Below, piece after piece: positions 33,372 to 47,000 of a DNA stretch of 64,000 bases. The position numbers and the translations under genes are program-made. Below the pieces are notes generated by a model. That model did not search any database. It worked only from the letters and a program-made list of their open reading frames with translations, and had not been told where the DNA came from. Every line of letters begins with the position of its first letter. Position 1 is the first letter of the stretch. Location of the stretch: assembly GCA_945861875.1 (NCBI GenBank), contig CAMAWC010000002.1:25766-89765 (forward strand), in the 5' to 3' direction. The DNA comes from Bordetella parapertussis (GTDB lineage: Bacteria; Pseudomonadota; Gammaproteobacteria; Burkholderiales; SG8-39).

Positions 33372-35444
33372 CTATGCGGCTTCGGTCTTTACGTTATCGC
33401 CCAACAGGTTGGGGTAGCGTACGTGCTCTACCAATTCCTGCACTTCCTTGGACGGCGGAGCGGTCAGCAGACTGACGATGAAAATGGTCACGATCCCAAC
33501 CGGCAGGCCGAACATGCCCGCCGAGATCGGGTTCATGCTGAACCAAAGGTCCATCTTCGGCACACCCATGTTGATGAAGAACGGATACGTACGCGCCATG
33601 TAGTAGCTGCATACGCCCAGGCCGGCAAGCATTCCGATGATCGCACCCCACTTGTTGGCACGCTTCCAGAACACGCCCATCACCAACGGCGGAAAGAATG
33701 CCGATGCCGCCAACGAGAACGCCGCACCGACCAGGAACAGTATGTCCCCCGGCTTGAGCGAGGTTACGTAGGCGGCAATGAGCGCCACCACCACCAGCAG
33801 CGCCTTGGAGAGTGTCACGCGCTTGGCGGTCGAGGAGTTCGGGTCGATCATTTTGTAGTACAGGTCGTGCGACAAGGCGTTCGCGATGGTCAGCAACAGA
33901 CCGTCCGCGGTCGAGAGCGCCGCCGCCAGACCACCCGCCGCAACCAGCCCCGACACCACGTACGGCAATCCCGCGATTTCCGGGGTCGCCAGCACGATAA
34001 GGTCGCCGCCGATCACCACCTCGGCCCACTGCACAATACCGTCACCGTTGATGTCGGTAATATTCAGCAGCGTCGGATCCACCTTCGCCCACGCCGCCGC
34101 CCAGGCCGGCAGCGTCGCGAACGAACTGCCCACCAGGTTGGAGAACATGTCGTACTTCGCCAGCACCGCCAGACAGGGCGCCGTAAAGTACAGCAGGAAG
34201 ATGAAGAACAGCGACCAGAACACCGAGACGCGCGCCTCCTGCACGCTTGGCGTGGTGTAGTAGCGCATCAGGATGTGGGGCAGCGCCGCAGTACCGAACA
34301 TCATGCAGAACACGATGCCGATAAAATTCCAGCGCGCCACGTTCTGCGCCGCCTCGTCCTTGCCCGGGAAGGGCTGGGCGTGCGGACGCACCGGCGCAGC
34401 CCTCGCCCCCAGGCCCGATTCGCGCGTCCAGAACGTTTTCGCGGCAGCGACGTCTTTGGGGTAGCCTGCCAGCGCTTTTTCTGACGCGGCTATTTTCGCG
34501 CCGTCGCCCGCCGCCTTCGCAGCGGTAACGCCCTCCTCAAGCTTGGCCTTGCCCGCAACGTATGACTTTTCAGGATCGGCAAGAGCAGCTTTGCCTGCGG
34601 CCGCGCGGTCGGTGAAGATCTTGCGCACCTCAAGCTCCTTCGGGTCGGCGTTGATCTTTTTCTCCAGATCGCCAACTTTCTGCAAGGTCAGGCCATAGGC
34701 GATCTGCGGGATCGGAACGCCGGTATGTTTCATTCCCAGCCAGACCACGGGCGTCAGGTAGGCGACGATAAGAATGATGTACTGGGCCACTTGCGTCCAG
34801 GTCACCGCCTTCATGCCACCCAGCATCGAGCAGACCAGAATACCGCCCAGGCCGACGAACACACCGACACCGAACTCCAGGCCGGTGAAGCGGCTGGTTA
34901 TCAGGCCGACGCCGTAAATCTGCGCCACCACGTATACAAACGAGCAGGTAATCGCAGAAACAACACCAATTGTGCGGACGATATTGCCGCCGTAGCGCTC
35001 GGCCAAAAAGTCGGGAATCGTGAACTGGCCGAACTTGCGCAGGTAGGGCGCAAGAAACAAGGCAACCAGGCAATAGCCGCCGGTCCAGCCCATCACGAAT
35101 GCGAGGCCGTCAAAGCCGGCAAGGAACAAGGTCCCGGCCATACCAATGAACGAGGCCGCACTCATCCAATCGGCGCCTGTCGCCATGCCGTTGAAGAGCG
35201 CCGGAACACGTCGCCCCGCAACATAGTATTCCGATACGTCGGATGTGCGGCTCATGATGCCAATGCCCGCGTACAGGCCGACCGTCGCGAACAGGAACCA
35301 GTAGCCTATCCACGTGCGGGACATGCCCATCTGCTCTGCGATCGCGAGGAAAAGCAGGAATCCGAGGAAACCGCCGGTGTACCAGGTGTAATACTTGGTC
35401 AGCTGGCTCTTGAACGCCGAGTGCGAAACTGTTTGGCCGCTCAT
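33372..35444 (-). CDS. Sodium:solute symporter, VC_2705/ActP-like large subunit
   Basis: 690 residues with about 13 membrane segments. Family marks: GADWMSAASFIGMAG, TIPDFLAERYGG and the sodium-site region AALSTADGLLLTIANALSHD. It imports acetate or a related monocarboxylate with sodium. A hydrophilic insertion of about 110 residues (260-370, charged and alanine-rich) interrupts the membrane core. Residues 464-475 (DINGDGIVQWAE) fit a canonical EF-hand calcium loop in a non-membrane loop. Its start overlaps the DUF4212 gene in ATGA (35441-35444), the usual two-subunit pairing. Confidence 0.92.
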   Translation of the reverse strand: MSGQTVSHSAFKSQLTKYYTWYTGGFLGFLLFLAIAEQMGMSRTWIGYWFLFATVGLYAGIGIMSRTSDVSEYYVAGRRVPALFNGMATGADWMSAASFIGMAGTLFLAGFDGLAFVMGWTGGYCLVALFLAPYLRKFGQFTIPDFLAERYGGNIVRTIGVVSAITCSFVYVVAQIYGVGLITSRFTGLEFGVGVFVGLGGILVCSMLGGMKAVTWTQVAQYIILIVAYLTPVVWLGMKHTGVPIPQIAYGLTLQKVGDLEKKINADPKELEVRKIFTDRAAAGKAALADPEKSYVAGKAKLEEGVTAAKAAGDGAKIAASEKALAGYPKDVAAAKTFWTRESGLGARAAPVRPHAQPFPGKDEAAQNVARWNFIGIVFCMMFGTAALPHILMRYYTTPSVQEARVSVFWSLFFIFLLYFTAPCLAVLAKYDMFSNLVGSSFATLPAWAAAWAKVDPTLLNITDINGDGIVQWAEVVIGGDLIVLATPEIAGLPYVVSGLVAAGGLAAALSTADGLLLTIANALSHDLYYKMIDPNSSTAKRVTLSKALLVVVALIAAYVTSLKPGDILFLVGAAFSLAASAFFPPLVMGVFWKRANKWGAIIGMLAGLGVCSYYMARTYPFFINMGVPKMDLWFSMNPISAGMFGLPVGIVTIFIVSLLTAPPSKEVQELVEHVRYPNLLGDNVKTEAA

Positions 35445-35707
35445 TCGAGATCTCCCTCATTGACGTTGTATTCTTTATCGAGCTTGCCCATATACCAGGC
35501 GTAGTACGCGATGATTGCCACGTAAATGGCGAGGGATCCCTGCGCCGACATGTAGAACCCCAGCGGAAATCCTAAAAACGTCACGCTGTTCAGTTCGCGC
35601 GCGAACCATATCTCAACAAAGGTGACTACGAACCAGATGGCCAGCAGTACCCCTGTCACCAGCAGGTTCCTGCGCCAGTACTCCTTATGCTTCTCGGTTA
35701 GTTCCAT
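35441..35707 (-). CDS. DUF4212 small symporter subunit
   Basis: 88 residues with two membrane segments (LLVTGVLLAIWFVVTFVEIW; GSLAIYVAIIAYYAWYMGKL). This is the short partner that always precedes VC_2705-type sodium symporters. Good ribosome-binding site (AGGGGGAA). First gene of the two-gene symporter operon. Confidence 0.9.
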   Translation of the reverse strand: MELTEKHKEYWRRNLLVTGVLLAIWFVVTFVEIWFARELNSVTFLGFPLGFYMSAQGSLAIYVAIIAYYAWYMGKLDKEYNVNEGDLE

Positions 35708-36073
35708 GAATTCCCCCTAGGAAGATGAACCACACTTGTATTTGCACTGCCTTTGTCGTGTGTGCGTTTGCCTTGTTTCTCTTCAACCAAAAATACTGGT
35801 AGACACATTAACACGCATTTTTGGAAAACCGCACGGCCCATCAATGCGGCACTGCAATAGCACAAGGGCCAGCCAAGCCCAATATCGCAGTCGAAACTTA
35901 CACGCAACTTACGGCCGCGATTCTAATTTTTTCTTCCTGCCGATGCTGCGACGCAACAAGATACAGGGTGGCCGCAGACTCCTCCCTGCGTGAGCGCAGC
36001 GACGATGTTCGGCTGGTCATCGGCAATACGGATTTTCTTGCGCATGCCCGGGTCTGCTTCGGCGCCCACCGGG
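35708..36073. other. Intergenic region upstream of the symporter operon
   Basis: 366 bp between the symporter start and the CbrA-like kinase stop (both minus). It must contain the symporter promoter and may contain the kinase terminator. I looked for sigma-54 and sigma-70 elements and found none convincing. Confidence 0.5.
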
Positions 36074-38833
<2,760 letters not shown>

Positions 38834-38840
38834 CGGTGTT

Positions 38841-39035
38841 CTAGCCGTCGGATTCGGCGACGAACGCCAGCAACGCAATCAATGTCGCCCAGGCAATGAA
38901 CAAATATGCGTACAACACCGGAACACCAAACACTGCGCCCGAAACATTGAACAGCGCGAGAACCGGATAGTTGAACAGCAACGCGCCGACCATGCACAGC
39001 GCGATAAATCGCTGGCCTTTTTTTTCACCCTCCAT
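38841..39035 (-). CDS. Small two-helix membrane protein upstream of CbrA-like kinase (CbrX-like)
   Basis: 64 residues from the ATG at 39035. Two hydrophobic helices (FIALCMVGALLFNYPVLALF; LYAYLFIAWATLIALLAFV) and a charged N-terminus. It ends 7 bp before the kinase start, so translation is probably coupled. In Pseudomonas a small protein, CbrX, holds the same position before cbrA; similarity here is by position and size, not a claimed sequence match. Confidence 0.7.
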   Translation of the reverse strand: MEGEKKGQRFIALCMVGALLFNYPVLALFNVSGAVFGVPVLYAYLFIAWATLIALLAFVAESDG

Positions 39036-39104
39036 CAAGCCCCCTTGCGCGCGCCGTCGCCACGAACAGTGTACTTGTCAAGGTGCGGGCACGGGGCAGG
39101 GCGC

Positions 39105-39779
39105 TCAAACGGGGGCGGATTTTTCGATGCAATAGCCAAGCCCGCGTACCGTGACGATCTTCACGCCGCCATAGTCGAGTTTCCGGCGCAGTCGGTGCAC
39201 ATAGACCTCGATTGCATTCGCGCTGACTTCCTCGCCCCATCCGCACAAATGGTCGACCAGGTGTTCCTTGCTGACCATGCGCCCGGCGCGTTGCAGCAGG
39301 ATTTCCAGCAGCGCCAGTTCGCGCGCCGAAAGATCCAGAATCTGCTCTCCCACCTTCGCCACCTTGCCCACCTGGTCATAAGTGAGCATACCGTTCTTGA
39401 GAAACGCCGAGCCACCCGCATGGCCGCGCCTGGTGAGCGCGCGCGCGCGCGCGCTGAGTTCCTCCAGCGCGAACGGCTTGGCGAGATAGTCATCGGCACC
39501 CAGGTCAAGGCCCTTCACCCGGTCGGCAACCCCTTCCCTGGCGGTGAGTATTAAAACCGGCAGCTTGGAGCCGCGCGCGCGCAGGCGGCGCAACACCTCC
39601 AACCCGGTCAGCTTGGGCAGCCCAAGGTCGAGAATCAGCAAATCGAATTGCCCGGCCATAAGGGCGCTATCCGCCTCGACACCGTCCTCAACGCGGTCCA
39701 CGGCGTAGCCCGCCTGGCGCATTGAATGCATCAGGCCTTCTGCCAGACTCGCATCGTCCTCAGCGATGAGAAGGCGCAT
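39105..39779 (-). CDS. OmpR-family response regulator (winged helix)
   Basis: 224 residues. Receiver domain 1-115 with phosphoacceptor D51 in LLILDLGLPKLTG and the KPF switch; C-terminal winged-helix DNA-binding domain (EVYVHRLRRKLD, ITVRGLGYC-like end VRGLGYCIEK). This is the QseB/TctD type. It precedes the small membrane gene and the CbrA-like kinase on the minus strand by about 70 bp, and so is the probable cognate regulator. Confidence 0.92.
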   Translation of the reverse strand: MRLLIAEDDASLAEGLMHSMRQAGYAVDRVEDGVEADSALMAGQFDLLILDLGLPKLTGLEVLRRLRARGSKLPVLILTAREGVADRVKGLDLGADDYLAKPFALEELSARARALTRRGHAGGSAFLKNGMLTYDQVGKVAKVGEQILDLSARELALLEILLQRAGRMVSKEHLVDHLCGWGEEVSANAIEVYVHRLRRKLDYGGVKIVTVRGLGYCIEKSAPV

Positions 39780-39890
39780 GAATTTCCCCCTTGCCGGCCG
39801 CGGTATCCAGACACGGTACCGGTCTGCTTATTTTGGCCGCGAACCGGCTCTCCCAGTGGCGCAGTGTAGCAAGAGTGGAGGCACAAAAGA

Positions 39891-39916
39891 AAAAACCCGG
39901 CCGAAGCCGGGTTTTT
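39891..39916 (-). terminator. Intrinsic terminator of groESL
   Basis: AAAAACCCGGC-CGAA-GCCGGGTTTTT, an 11-bp stem with a tetraloop and a T run, 35 bp beyond the groEL stop. Also usable in the other direction. Confidence 0.85.
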
Positions 39917-39950
39917 CTGAGCTTGGCCCGATTGCAGGCCAGAGCAGGAC

Positions 39951-41624
<1,674 letters not shown>

Positions 41625-41670
41625 TCACTCCTGATTCTGTGGGGGATTACTGGGTTTAGCCAAAAGGCTG

Positions 41671-41985
41671 TTAGGCGGCTTTCTTGGCCGCGGTCGCGCC
41701 TTCGAGAACACCCATGATGTCTTCTTCGCGCATCACCAGGAGCTCGTCGCCGTCAACTTTGACGGTCTGGCCGGCATACTTGCCGAACAGGACACGGTCG
41801 CCGACTTTGAGATCAACGGCGTGCTGCTTGCCGGCGTCATCACGCTTGCCCGGGCCTACGGCCAGGACTTCGCCTTGATCGGGCTTCTCGCCAGCGCTGT
41901 CGGGAATGACGATGCCGCCAGCAGTTTTACGCTCTTCTTCGAGACGCTTTACAATGACCCGGTCGTGCAAGGGACGGATTTTCAT
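41671..41985 (-). CDS. groES: Co-chaperonin GroES (Cpn10)
   Basis: 104 residues from the ATG at 41985, with GGAGAG upstream. The start [14 protein letters not shown], the mobile loop KTAGGIVIP and the C-terminal [18 protein letters not shown] are typical. It caps GroEL. Transcribed from the CIRCE-overlapped promoter upstream. Confidence 0.98.
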   Translation of the reverse strand: MKIRPLHDRVIVKRLEEERKTAGGIVIPDSAGEKPDQGEVLAVGPGKRDDAGKQHAVDLKVGDRVLFGKYAGQTVKVDGDELLVMREEDIMGVLEGATAAKKAA

Positions 41986-42065
41986 GAGAATTCTCTCCTC
42001 TATCCAAATTAAGTTAGTGGTCGCCAACGGTCTGTTTGCGATCCGGAAGCCTGGGTGACACTGAT

Positions 42066-42092
42066 TTAGCACTCACCTCATGCGAGTGCTAA
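42066..42092. promoter_or_regulatory. CIRCE operator (HrcA binding site)
   Basis: TTAGCACTC-N9-GAGTGCTAA, a perfect match to the CIRCE consensus, 81 bp upstream of groES. It predicts control by the repressor HrcA. Confidence 0.95.
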
Positions 42093-42120
42093 TTATAGGG
42101 GCGATCAGCTTGGATTTCAA
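42092..42120 (-). promoter_or_regulatory. groESL promoter overlapping CIRCE
   Basis: On the minus strand TTGAAA (42120-42115), 17-bp spacer, TATAAT (42097-42092). The last base of the -10 box is the first of the CIRCE element, so bound HrcA would block polymerase. Confidence 0.8.
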
Positions 42121-42273
42121 TAGTCACCCGGCGAAAGGGCGCAAAGTCCCGCCACCCCCGAAACCCCGGTCCCGGGGGCGGGCGCGCCGGTTCATTCCGG
42201 GAGCCGTGCGGCATTTGGCCGGTCGCCGGGCTGGCATACTGCGGCCTGACCCCATAAGCACAAGTCCAGCCAT

Positions 42274-43731
42274 TTGAAGCCGCTTTCCTCGCCCCTGCCG
42301 CGCAAGTTCGCCGGCGCCCTGTTCGCCAGCACCTTGCTGCTTGCAAGTCTTTCCGCCGCTGCGGCTGATGCCCTGCCGCGGCCGGTGCAACAGGCCTTGC
42401 TCGCCGCCAACATCCCGGTCGGCAGCGTCGCCATAGTCGTGCAGGAACTGGGCCGTCCGCGTCCCGCGCTGGCGCATAACGCCGATGCCGCGATGAACCC
42501 GGCCTCGACGATGAAGCTCCTCACCAGCTTTGCCGCGCTGGAACTGCTCGGCCCTGCCTATGCGTGGAAAACCGAATTCCTTGCCGGCGGCCCGTTGCGC
42601 AACGGCGTGCTCGAGGGCGACCTCATCATCAAGGGTTACGGCGACCCGAAAATGACAGTGGAGAATTTCTGGCTGGCGCTGCGCAAGCTGCGCGCCCTGG
42701 GCGTGCGCGACATCCGCGGCGACCTGGTGCTCGATCGCAGCTGGTTCGAGGCGGTGGATACCGACCCCACGCGTTTCGACAACGAGCCGCTGCGCCCCTA
42801 CAACGTGGTGCCCGACGCGCTGCTGGTCAACCTCAAGGCGGTGCGCTTCACCTTCGTGCCCAATGCCGTGAACCGCACGGTAAGCATCGCCCACGAACCG
42901 CTGATGGCGCAACTCGAGGTCGCGCCCCAGCTGCGCCTCACCGAGGGCGACTGCGGCGACTGGCGCGCCGGCCTCAAGGCCGATTTCCGCGCCGACAACG
43001 GCGGCGTGCGCGCGAGCTTTGCCGGCACCTACCCGGCCAGCTGCGGCGAGCGCACCTGGAACGTCAGCCTGTTCAGCCACCCCCACTATGTATACGGTGT
43101 GTTCAAGCAAATGTGGCTACAGGCCGGCGGCGGCATCGCCGGCGGCGTGCGCGATGGCACGGTGCCCGCCACGGCGCAACTGCTGTTCTCGGTCGAGTCA
43201 CCGGCGCTCGCAGAAGTGGTGCGAGACATCAACAAGTTCAGCAACAACGTCATGGCGCGCCAGTTGTTCCTCACGCTGTCGGCCGAAACCCTGAAACAAC
43301 CCGCTCGCAATGACCGTTCCAACGAGGTGGTGCAAGGCTGGCTCGCCCAGCGCGGATTGGCACTGCCCGGCCTGGTGATGGAAAACGGCTCCGGCCTGTC
43401 ACGCGTGGAGCGCATCAGCGCCGGCGGCATGGCGCGCCTGCTCGATGCGGCATTCCAGAGCGCGGTCATGCCCGAATTCATCGCCTCGTTGCCGCTGGTG
43501 GCCCTCGATGGCACCATGCGGCGGCGCCTCAAATTTGACAGCATCGCCGGCAAGGCGCACATCAAAACCGGTTCGCTCGCCGATGCGCGCACCATTGCCG
43601 GCTACGTCCTTGACCAGAACGGCCGCCGCCATGTGGTGGTGTTCTTTATCAACCACGCCAACGCCCGCCAAGGCCAGGCGGCGCAGGACGCGCTGTTACA
43701 GTGGGTGTACGAGAGCGGCTCGCAAAAATGA
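42274..43731 (+). CDS. dacB: D-alanyl-D-alanine carboxypeptidase/endopeptidase, PBP4 family
   Basis: 485 residues from a TTG at 42274 (no ATG fits). A signal peptide (about 10-31, LFASTLLLASLSAAAAD) sends it to the periplasm. The serine peptidase motifs are S78-T-M-K81 (NPASTMKLL), SNN in INKFSNNVMARQL, and KTG in AHIKTGSLADA. Class C PBP4 members trim peptidoglycan peptides. A short TTG-initiated product is plausible here, but the start should be tested. Confidence 0.9.
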   Translation: MKPLSSPLPRKFAGALFASTLLLASLSAAAADALPRPVQQALLAANIPVGSVAIVVQELGRPRPALAHNADAAMNPASTMKLLTSFAALELLGPAYAWKTEFLAGGPLRNGVLEGDLIIKGYGDPKMTVENFWLALRKLRALGVRDIRGDLVLDRSWFEAVDTDPTRFDNEPLRPYNVVPDALLVNLKAVRFTFVPNAVNRTVSIAHEPLMAQLEVAPQLRLTEGDCGDWRAGLKADFRADNGGVRASFAGTYPASCGERTWNVSLFSHPHYVYGVFKQMWLQAGGGIAGGVRDGTVPATAQLLFSVESPALAEVVRDINKFSNNVMARQLFLTLSAETLKQPARNDRSNEVVQGWLAQRGLALPGLVMENGSGLSRVERISAGGMARLLDAAFQSAVMPEFIASLPLVALDGTMRRRLKFDSIAGKAHIKTGSLADARTIAGYVLDQNGRRHVVVFFINHANARQGQAAQDALLQWVYESGSQK

Positions 43732-43779
43732 CGCTGTGGCTGAGTTTGGAAACGCAAAACCGCTCACACACGGGACGCC

Positions 43780-43802
43780 CCCTCCCCCTTGACGGGGGAG
43801 GG
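43780..43802. repeat. CCCTCCCCC hairpin
   Basis: 9-bp stem CCCTCCCCC / GGGGGAGGG with loop TTGAC in the dacB-DUF4870 gap. Same class as the hairpins at 24110, 24285 and 43948. Confidence 0.7.
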
Positions 43803-43947
43803 TTGGGGGCGAGACGGGGGTTTCGCGGAGCCTGCTCCGCGCCCGTCGAGCGGCTTCCCGGTGCAACGGAAAGCGCGCCCTGCAAGGGAGGGTGAAACGG
43901 CGCAGGTTTGACCCTGCGTAAGTTTGCGAACAGCCCCCTCTCCCTGT

Positions 43948-43971
43948 CCCTCCCCCGCAAGGGGGGGAGGG
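43948..43971. repeat. CCCTCCCCC hairpin (second copy in gap)
   Basis: 9-bp stem CCCTCCCCC / GGGGGAGGG with a 6-base loop, 14 bp before the stop of the DUF4870 gene. With the 43780 hairpin it frames a 190-bp segment that contains no gene. Confidence 0.7.
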
Positions 43972-43984
43972 AACCTGCTAATCC

Positions 43985-44416
43985 CTAACCACCGGAAACG
44001 ATGGGCTTGCGCTTTTGCAGCGTCAGCCAGCCGCGCAGCACGCGGTAAAGCACCCAGACGCCCACGACAAAACTCATGATGATGGCGATGGGAATGCCCA
44101 GCAGGGTCAGCCAGAACAACAGGATGATGCCCAGCCACATCAGCGTGAACCAGAAGGTGCGTATCTGCCAGCGAAAGTGCGATTCAAGGAAAGTACCGCG
44201 CGCGTCATCGCGCTTGATGTAGTTGAGGATCACCGCAATGATCGACGGCCAGCCGGTGGCAAAGGCGCTGACGATGGTCACCGGCGTGAGCATGCCGCTT
44301 AGCACCGACACCGCGTGCAGGCCGTAGATCACATGGGTCCAGGCGACGAGCCCCTCTTCACTGCCGGGGACCTGCGGTGCGCCGGCGTTCTGTTCTTCCA
44401 TTTTTTGTTCTTCCAT
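43985..44416 (-). CDS. DUF4870-like integral membrane protein
   Basis: 143 residues with three to four membrane segments (VIYGLHAVSVLSGMLTPVTI, WFTLMWLGIILLFWLTLLGI, IAIIMSFVVGVWVLYRVL). The family is conserved in proteobacteria without a defined function. Its start abuts the ubiD stop on the minus strand (44416/44417), so the two genes are likely co-transcribed. Confidence 0.8.
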   Translation of the reverse strand: MEEQKMEEQNAGAPQVPGSEEGLVAWTHVIYGLHAVSVLSGMLTPVTIVSAFATGWPSIIAVILNYIKRDDARGTFLESHFRWQIRTFWFTLMWLGIILLFWLTLLGIPIAIIMSFVVGVWVLYRVLRGWLTLQKRKPIVSGG

Positions 44417-45898
44417 TTAGAACCCCAATTCCCGCCACATGGTGTCGACGCGTTTTTTCACCGCGTCGTCCATCGCGATCGGCTTGCCCCAGGCGCGCGC
44501 GGTTTCGCCCGGCCACTTGTTGGTGGCATCCAGGCCCATTTTCGAACCCAGCCCGGCCACCGGGCTGGCGAAATCCAGGTAATCGATGGGCGTATTTTCA
44601 GCAATCAGCGTGTCGCGCGCGGCATCGACGCGCGTGGTCAGCGCCCACACCACTTCCTTCCAGTCGCGGATGTTCACGTCGTCATCGGTGACGATGATGA
44701 ACTTGGTGTACATGAACTGGCGCAAAAAACTCCAGATGCCGAACATCACGCGCTTGGCATGGCCCGGGTACTGCTTTTTGATGCTCACCACCGCCATGCG
44801 GTAGGAACAGCCCTCGGGTGGCAGGTAAAAGTCGGTGATCTCGGGAAACTGCTTTTGCAGGATGGGCACAAACACTTCGTTGAGCGCCACGCCCAGCACC
44901 GCCGGTTCGTCCGGCGGCTTTCCGGTATAGGTCGAGTGGTAAATCGGCTCACGCCGCATGGTGATGCGATCAATGGTGAACACCGGAAAGTGTTCCTGCT
45001 CGTTGTAATAGCCGGTGTGATCGCCAAACGGACCTTCGAGCGCCGTCTCGCCCGGCTGGATATGCCCTTCGAGCACGATTTCCGCGCGCGCCGGCACCTG
45101 CAAGTCATTGCCGATGCACTTGATGAGTTCGGTCTTGGCGCCGCGCAACAGCCCGGCGAACTGGTACTCGGACAAGGCGTCGGGCACCGGCGTCACCGCG
45201 CCCAGTATGGTGGCCGGGTCGGCGCCCAGCGCCACCGCCATGGGGAAGGGTTTGCCCGGAAACGCCAGGCAGTGATCGCGGTAATCGAGCGCGCCGCCGC
45301 GGTGCGCCAGCCAACGCATGATCACCTTGTTTGGCGCGATCACCTGCTGGCGGTAAATGCCCAGGTTCTGCCGGGTCTTTGAAGTCGGCAGGCCTTGCGG
45401 GCCGCGCGTGACGGTCAGCCCCCAGGTAATCAGCGGCCCGGCGTCGCCCGGCCAGCAGGTCTGGATGGGCAGGCGCGACAAGTCCACATCCTTGCCCTCC
45501 CACACCAGCTCCTGGCAGGGCGCCGACGAAACCACCTTGGGCGCCATGTGCATCACCTGCCGGCCGATCGGAATCCAGCGCTCTATGGCATCGCGAAAAC
45601 CCTTGGGCGGTTCGGGCTCTTTCAGGAAGGCCAGCAACTTGCCGATGTCGCGCAGCGACTCGACCGAATCGGCACCCATGCCCATGGCCACGCGTTTGGG
45701 TGTGCCGAACAAATTGCCCAGCACCGGCATGCTGTGCCCGGCGACGTTCTCGAACAGGATGGCCGGCCCGCCGGCCTTCAACACGCGGTCGCAAATCTCG
45801 GTCATTTCCAGTTGCGGGGAAACCGCAACCGCCACGCGTTTTAATTCGCCTTGGGCTTGCAGTTGTGCAATGAAATCGCGCAGGTCGTGATAGGTCAC
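44417..45898 (-). CDS. ubiD: 4-hydroxy-3-polyprenylbenzoate decarboxylase
   Basis: 493 residues, UbiD type. It decarboxylates 4-hydroxy-3-polyprenylbenzoate in ubiquinone synthesis using prenylated FMN. The signature stretches [10 protein letters not shown]-like [29 protein letters not shown] and the conserved [18 protein letters not shown] are present. The biosynthetic partner ubiA is about 1.2 kb further along the same strand. The prenyl-FMN synthase ubiX is not in this window. Confidence 0.95.
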   Translation of the reverse strand: MTYHDLRDFIAQLQAQGELKRVAVAVSPQLEMTEICDRVLKAGGPAILFENVAGHSMPVLGNLFGTPKRVAMGMGADSVESLRDIGKLLAFLKEPEPPKGFRDAIERWIPIGRQVMHMAPKVVSSAPCQELVWEGKDVDLSRLPIQTCWPGDAGPLITWGLTVTRGPQGLPTSKTRQNLGIYRQQVIAPNKVIMRWLAHRGGALDYRDHCLAFPGKPFPMAVALGADPATILGAVTPVPDALSEYQFAGLLRGAKTELIKCIGNDLQVPARAEIVLEGHIQPGETALEGPFGDHTGYYNEQEHFPVFTIDRITMRREPIYHSTYTGKPPDEPAVLGVALNEVFVPILQKQFPEITDFYLPPEGCSYRMAVVSIKKQYPGHAKRVMFGIWSFLRQFMYTKFIIVTDDDVNIRDWKEVVWALTTRVDAARDTLIAENTPIDYLDFASPVAGLGSKMGLDATNKWPGETARAWGKPIAMDDAVKKRVDTMWRELGF

Positions 45899-46017
45899 GT
45901 TACAGGTTCCGGGTCAGGGCACACATGGTAGCACCGGCTCAAGCCCACCACTGCGACGCTGCCCGCACGCACGCACCCTGCTAAATCTGGCGCGAATGAC
46001 GCTTACTCAAGAAAATT

Positions 46018-46146
46018 CCCGTCATTCCGGGGCCGCGTAGCGGAACCCGGAACCCATGGGGTTCGTCGCTTCAGCACAAACCCAACCCCATGGATTCCCG
46101 CTCCCCGATTAAGGCATTCGAGGACAAGCTTCGCGGGAATGACGGG
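46018..46146. repeat. GTCATTCC-ended palindromic element between ubiD and SDR gene
   Basis: Ends CCCGTCATTCC (46018-46028) and GGAATGACGGG (46136-46146) are exact inverted repeats. The middle has further short palindromes (CCCATGG/CCATGGG-like). No open frame inside. One of a family of such elements in this window. Confidence 0.8.
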
Positions 46147-46167
46147 GGTGGCGTGCATCCACCCCGG

Positions 46168-46956
46168 TCACACCACCATCGGGTGGACGCCGCCGTCCAT
46201 GGTGAGGATCACGCCGGTGACGTAACTGGCGCGCTCCGAGGCGAGGAACAGGGTGACATCGGCCACCTCTTCCGGCCGGGCGTAACGTCCCAGCGGGATG
46301 CGCGCCTCGCTGTCGCGCAGCAGGTCGGCGGTCGGCCGGCCGGTCATTTTGGACTGCGCCTCGAGCGCACCCTGCACGCGGCCGGTAAAGGTCGAGCCCG
46401 GGTTGATGGCGTTGACGCGGATGCCACGGCTGCCCCAGGTGGTGGCCAGCCCGGCCGACAGGTTCATCAGCGAGGCATTGGCCGCACTGCCCGGAAGGTG
46501 GATAGGGTTGGGCACCTTGCCGCCGGTACCGGCGATATTGACGATGACGCCGTGCCCGCGCGCCAGCATGCCCTCGAGCACCGCCTGCATGGCATGCACG
46601 TAGGTAAAGTACTTGGAGTCCATGGCCGCATGAAAGGCCGCGGCGGTCAGTTCCTGCGGCGCGGTGCGCACCGCCGCCCCGGCCGAATTAACCAGGATAT
46701 CGACCGGCCCGAGCGCGGCTTCGACCGCGGCCACCATGGCCGGCGCGGCAGCCGGGTCCGCGAGGTCGGCCGCATGCGTCAGCACGGTGTGGCCCTCTGC
46801 GGCAAGTTCGGCGGCGGCAGCGGCGAGCGTCGCGGCGTTGCGCCCGACAATGGCCACGCGCGCACCCTCGGCCGCAAAACCGCGCGCGCAGGCCAGGCCG
46901 ATGCCCTTGCTGCCGCCGGTAATCAACACCACCTTGCCCTTGAGTTTCAGATCCAT
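46168..46956 (-). CDS. Short-chain dehydrogenase/reductase-fold protein lacking the YxxxK pair
   Basis: 262 residues from the ATG at 46956; the frame is open 17 codons further upstream. The Rossmann motif TGGSKGIG (13-20) and NSAG (90-93) are intact. At the place of the catalytic YxxxK the sequence is G156-S-A-A-N160, and the preceding catalytic Ser position reads AGTGG. The rest (RGIRVNAINPGSTFTG and VTGVILTMDGG) is typical. So it binds a dinucleotide but may not reduce by the usual mechanism. Lies between ubiD and ubiA on the same strand. Function unknown. Confidence 0.8.
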   Translation of the reverse strand: MDLKLKGKVVLITGGSKGIGLACARGFAAEGARVAIVGRNAATLAAAAAELAAEGHTVLTHAADLADPAAAPAMVAAVEAALGPVDILVNSAGAAVRTAPQELTAAAFHAAMDSKYFTYVHAMQAVLEGMLARGHGVIVNIAGTGGKVPNPIHLPGSAANASLMNLSAGLATTWGSRGIRVNAINPGSTFTGRVQGALEAQSKMTGRPTADLLRDSEARIPLGRYARPEEVADVTLFLASERASYVTGVILTMDGGVHPMVV

Positions 46957-47000
46957 TTTCTGCTTTCGTAGTTCTTCAGATTTGAGGGAACCTCTAAAAA

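Noticed and set aside
35780-35880. Possible sigma-54 promoter before the symporter operon (TGGCCC...TTGC)
   Set aside because: The GG-to-GC distance is wrong for a -24/-12 promoter.
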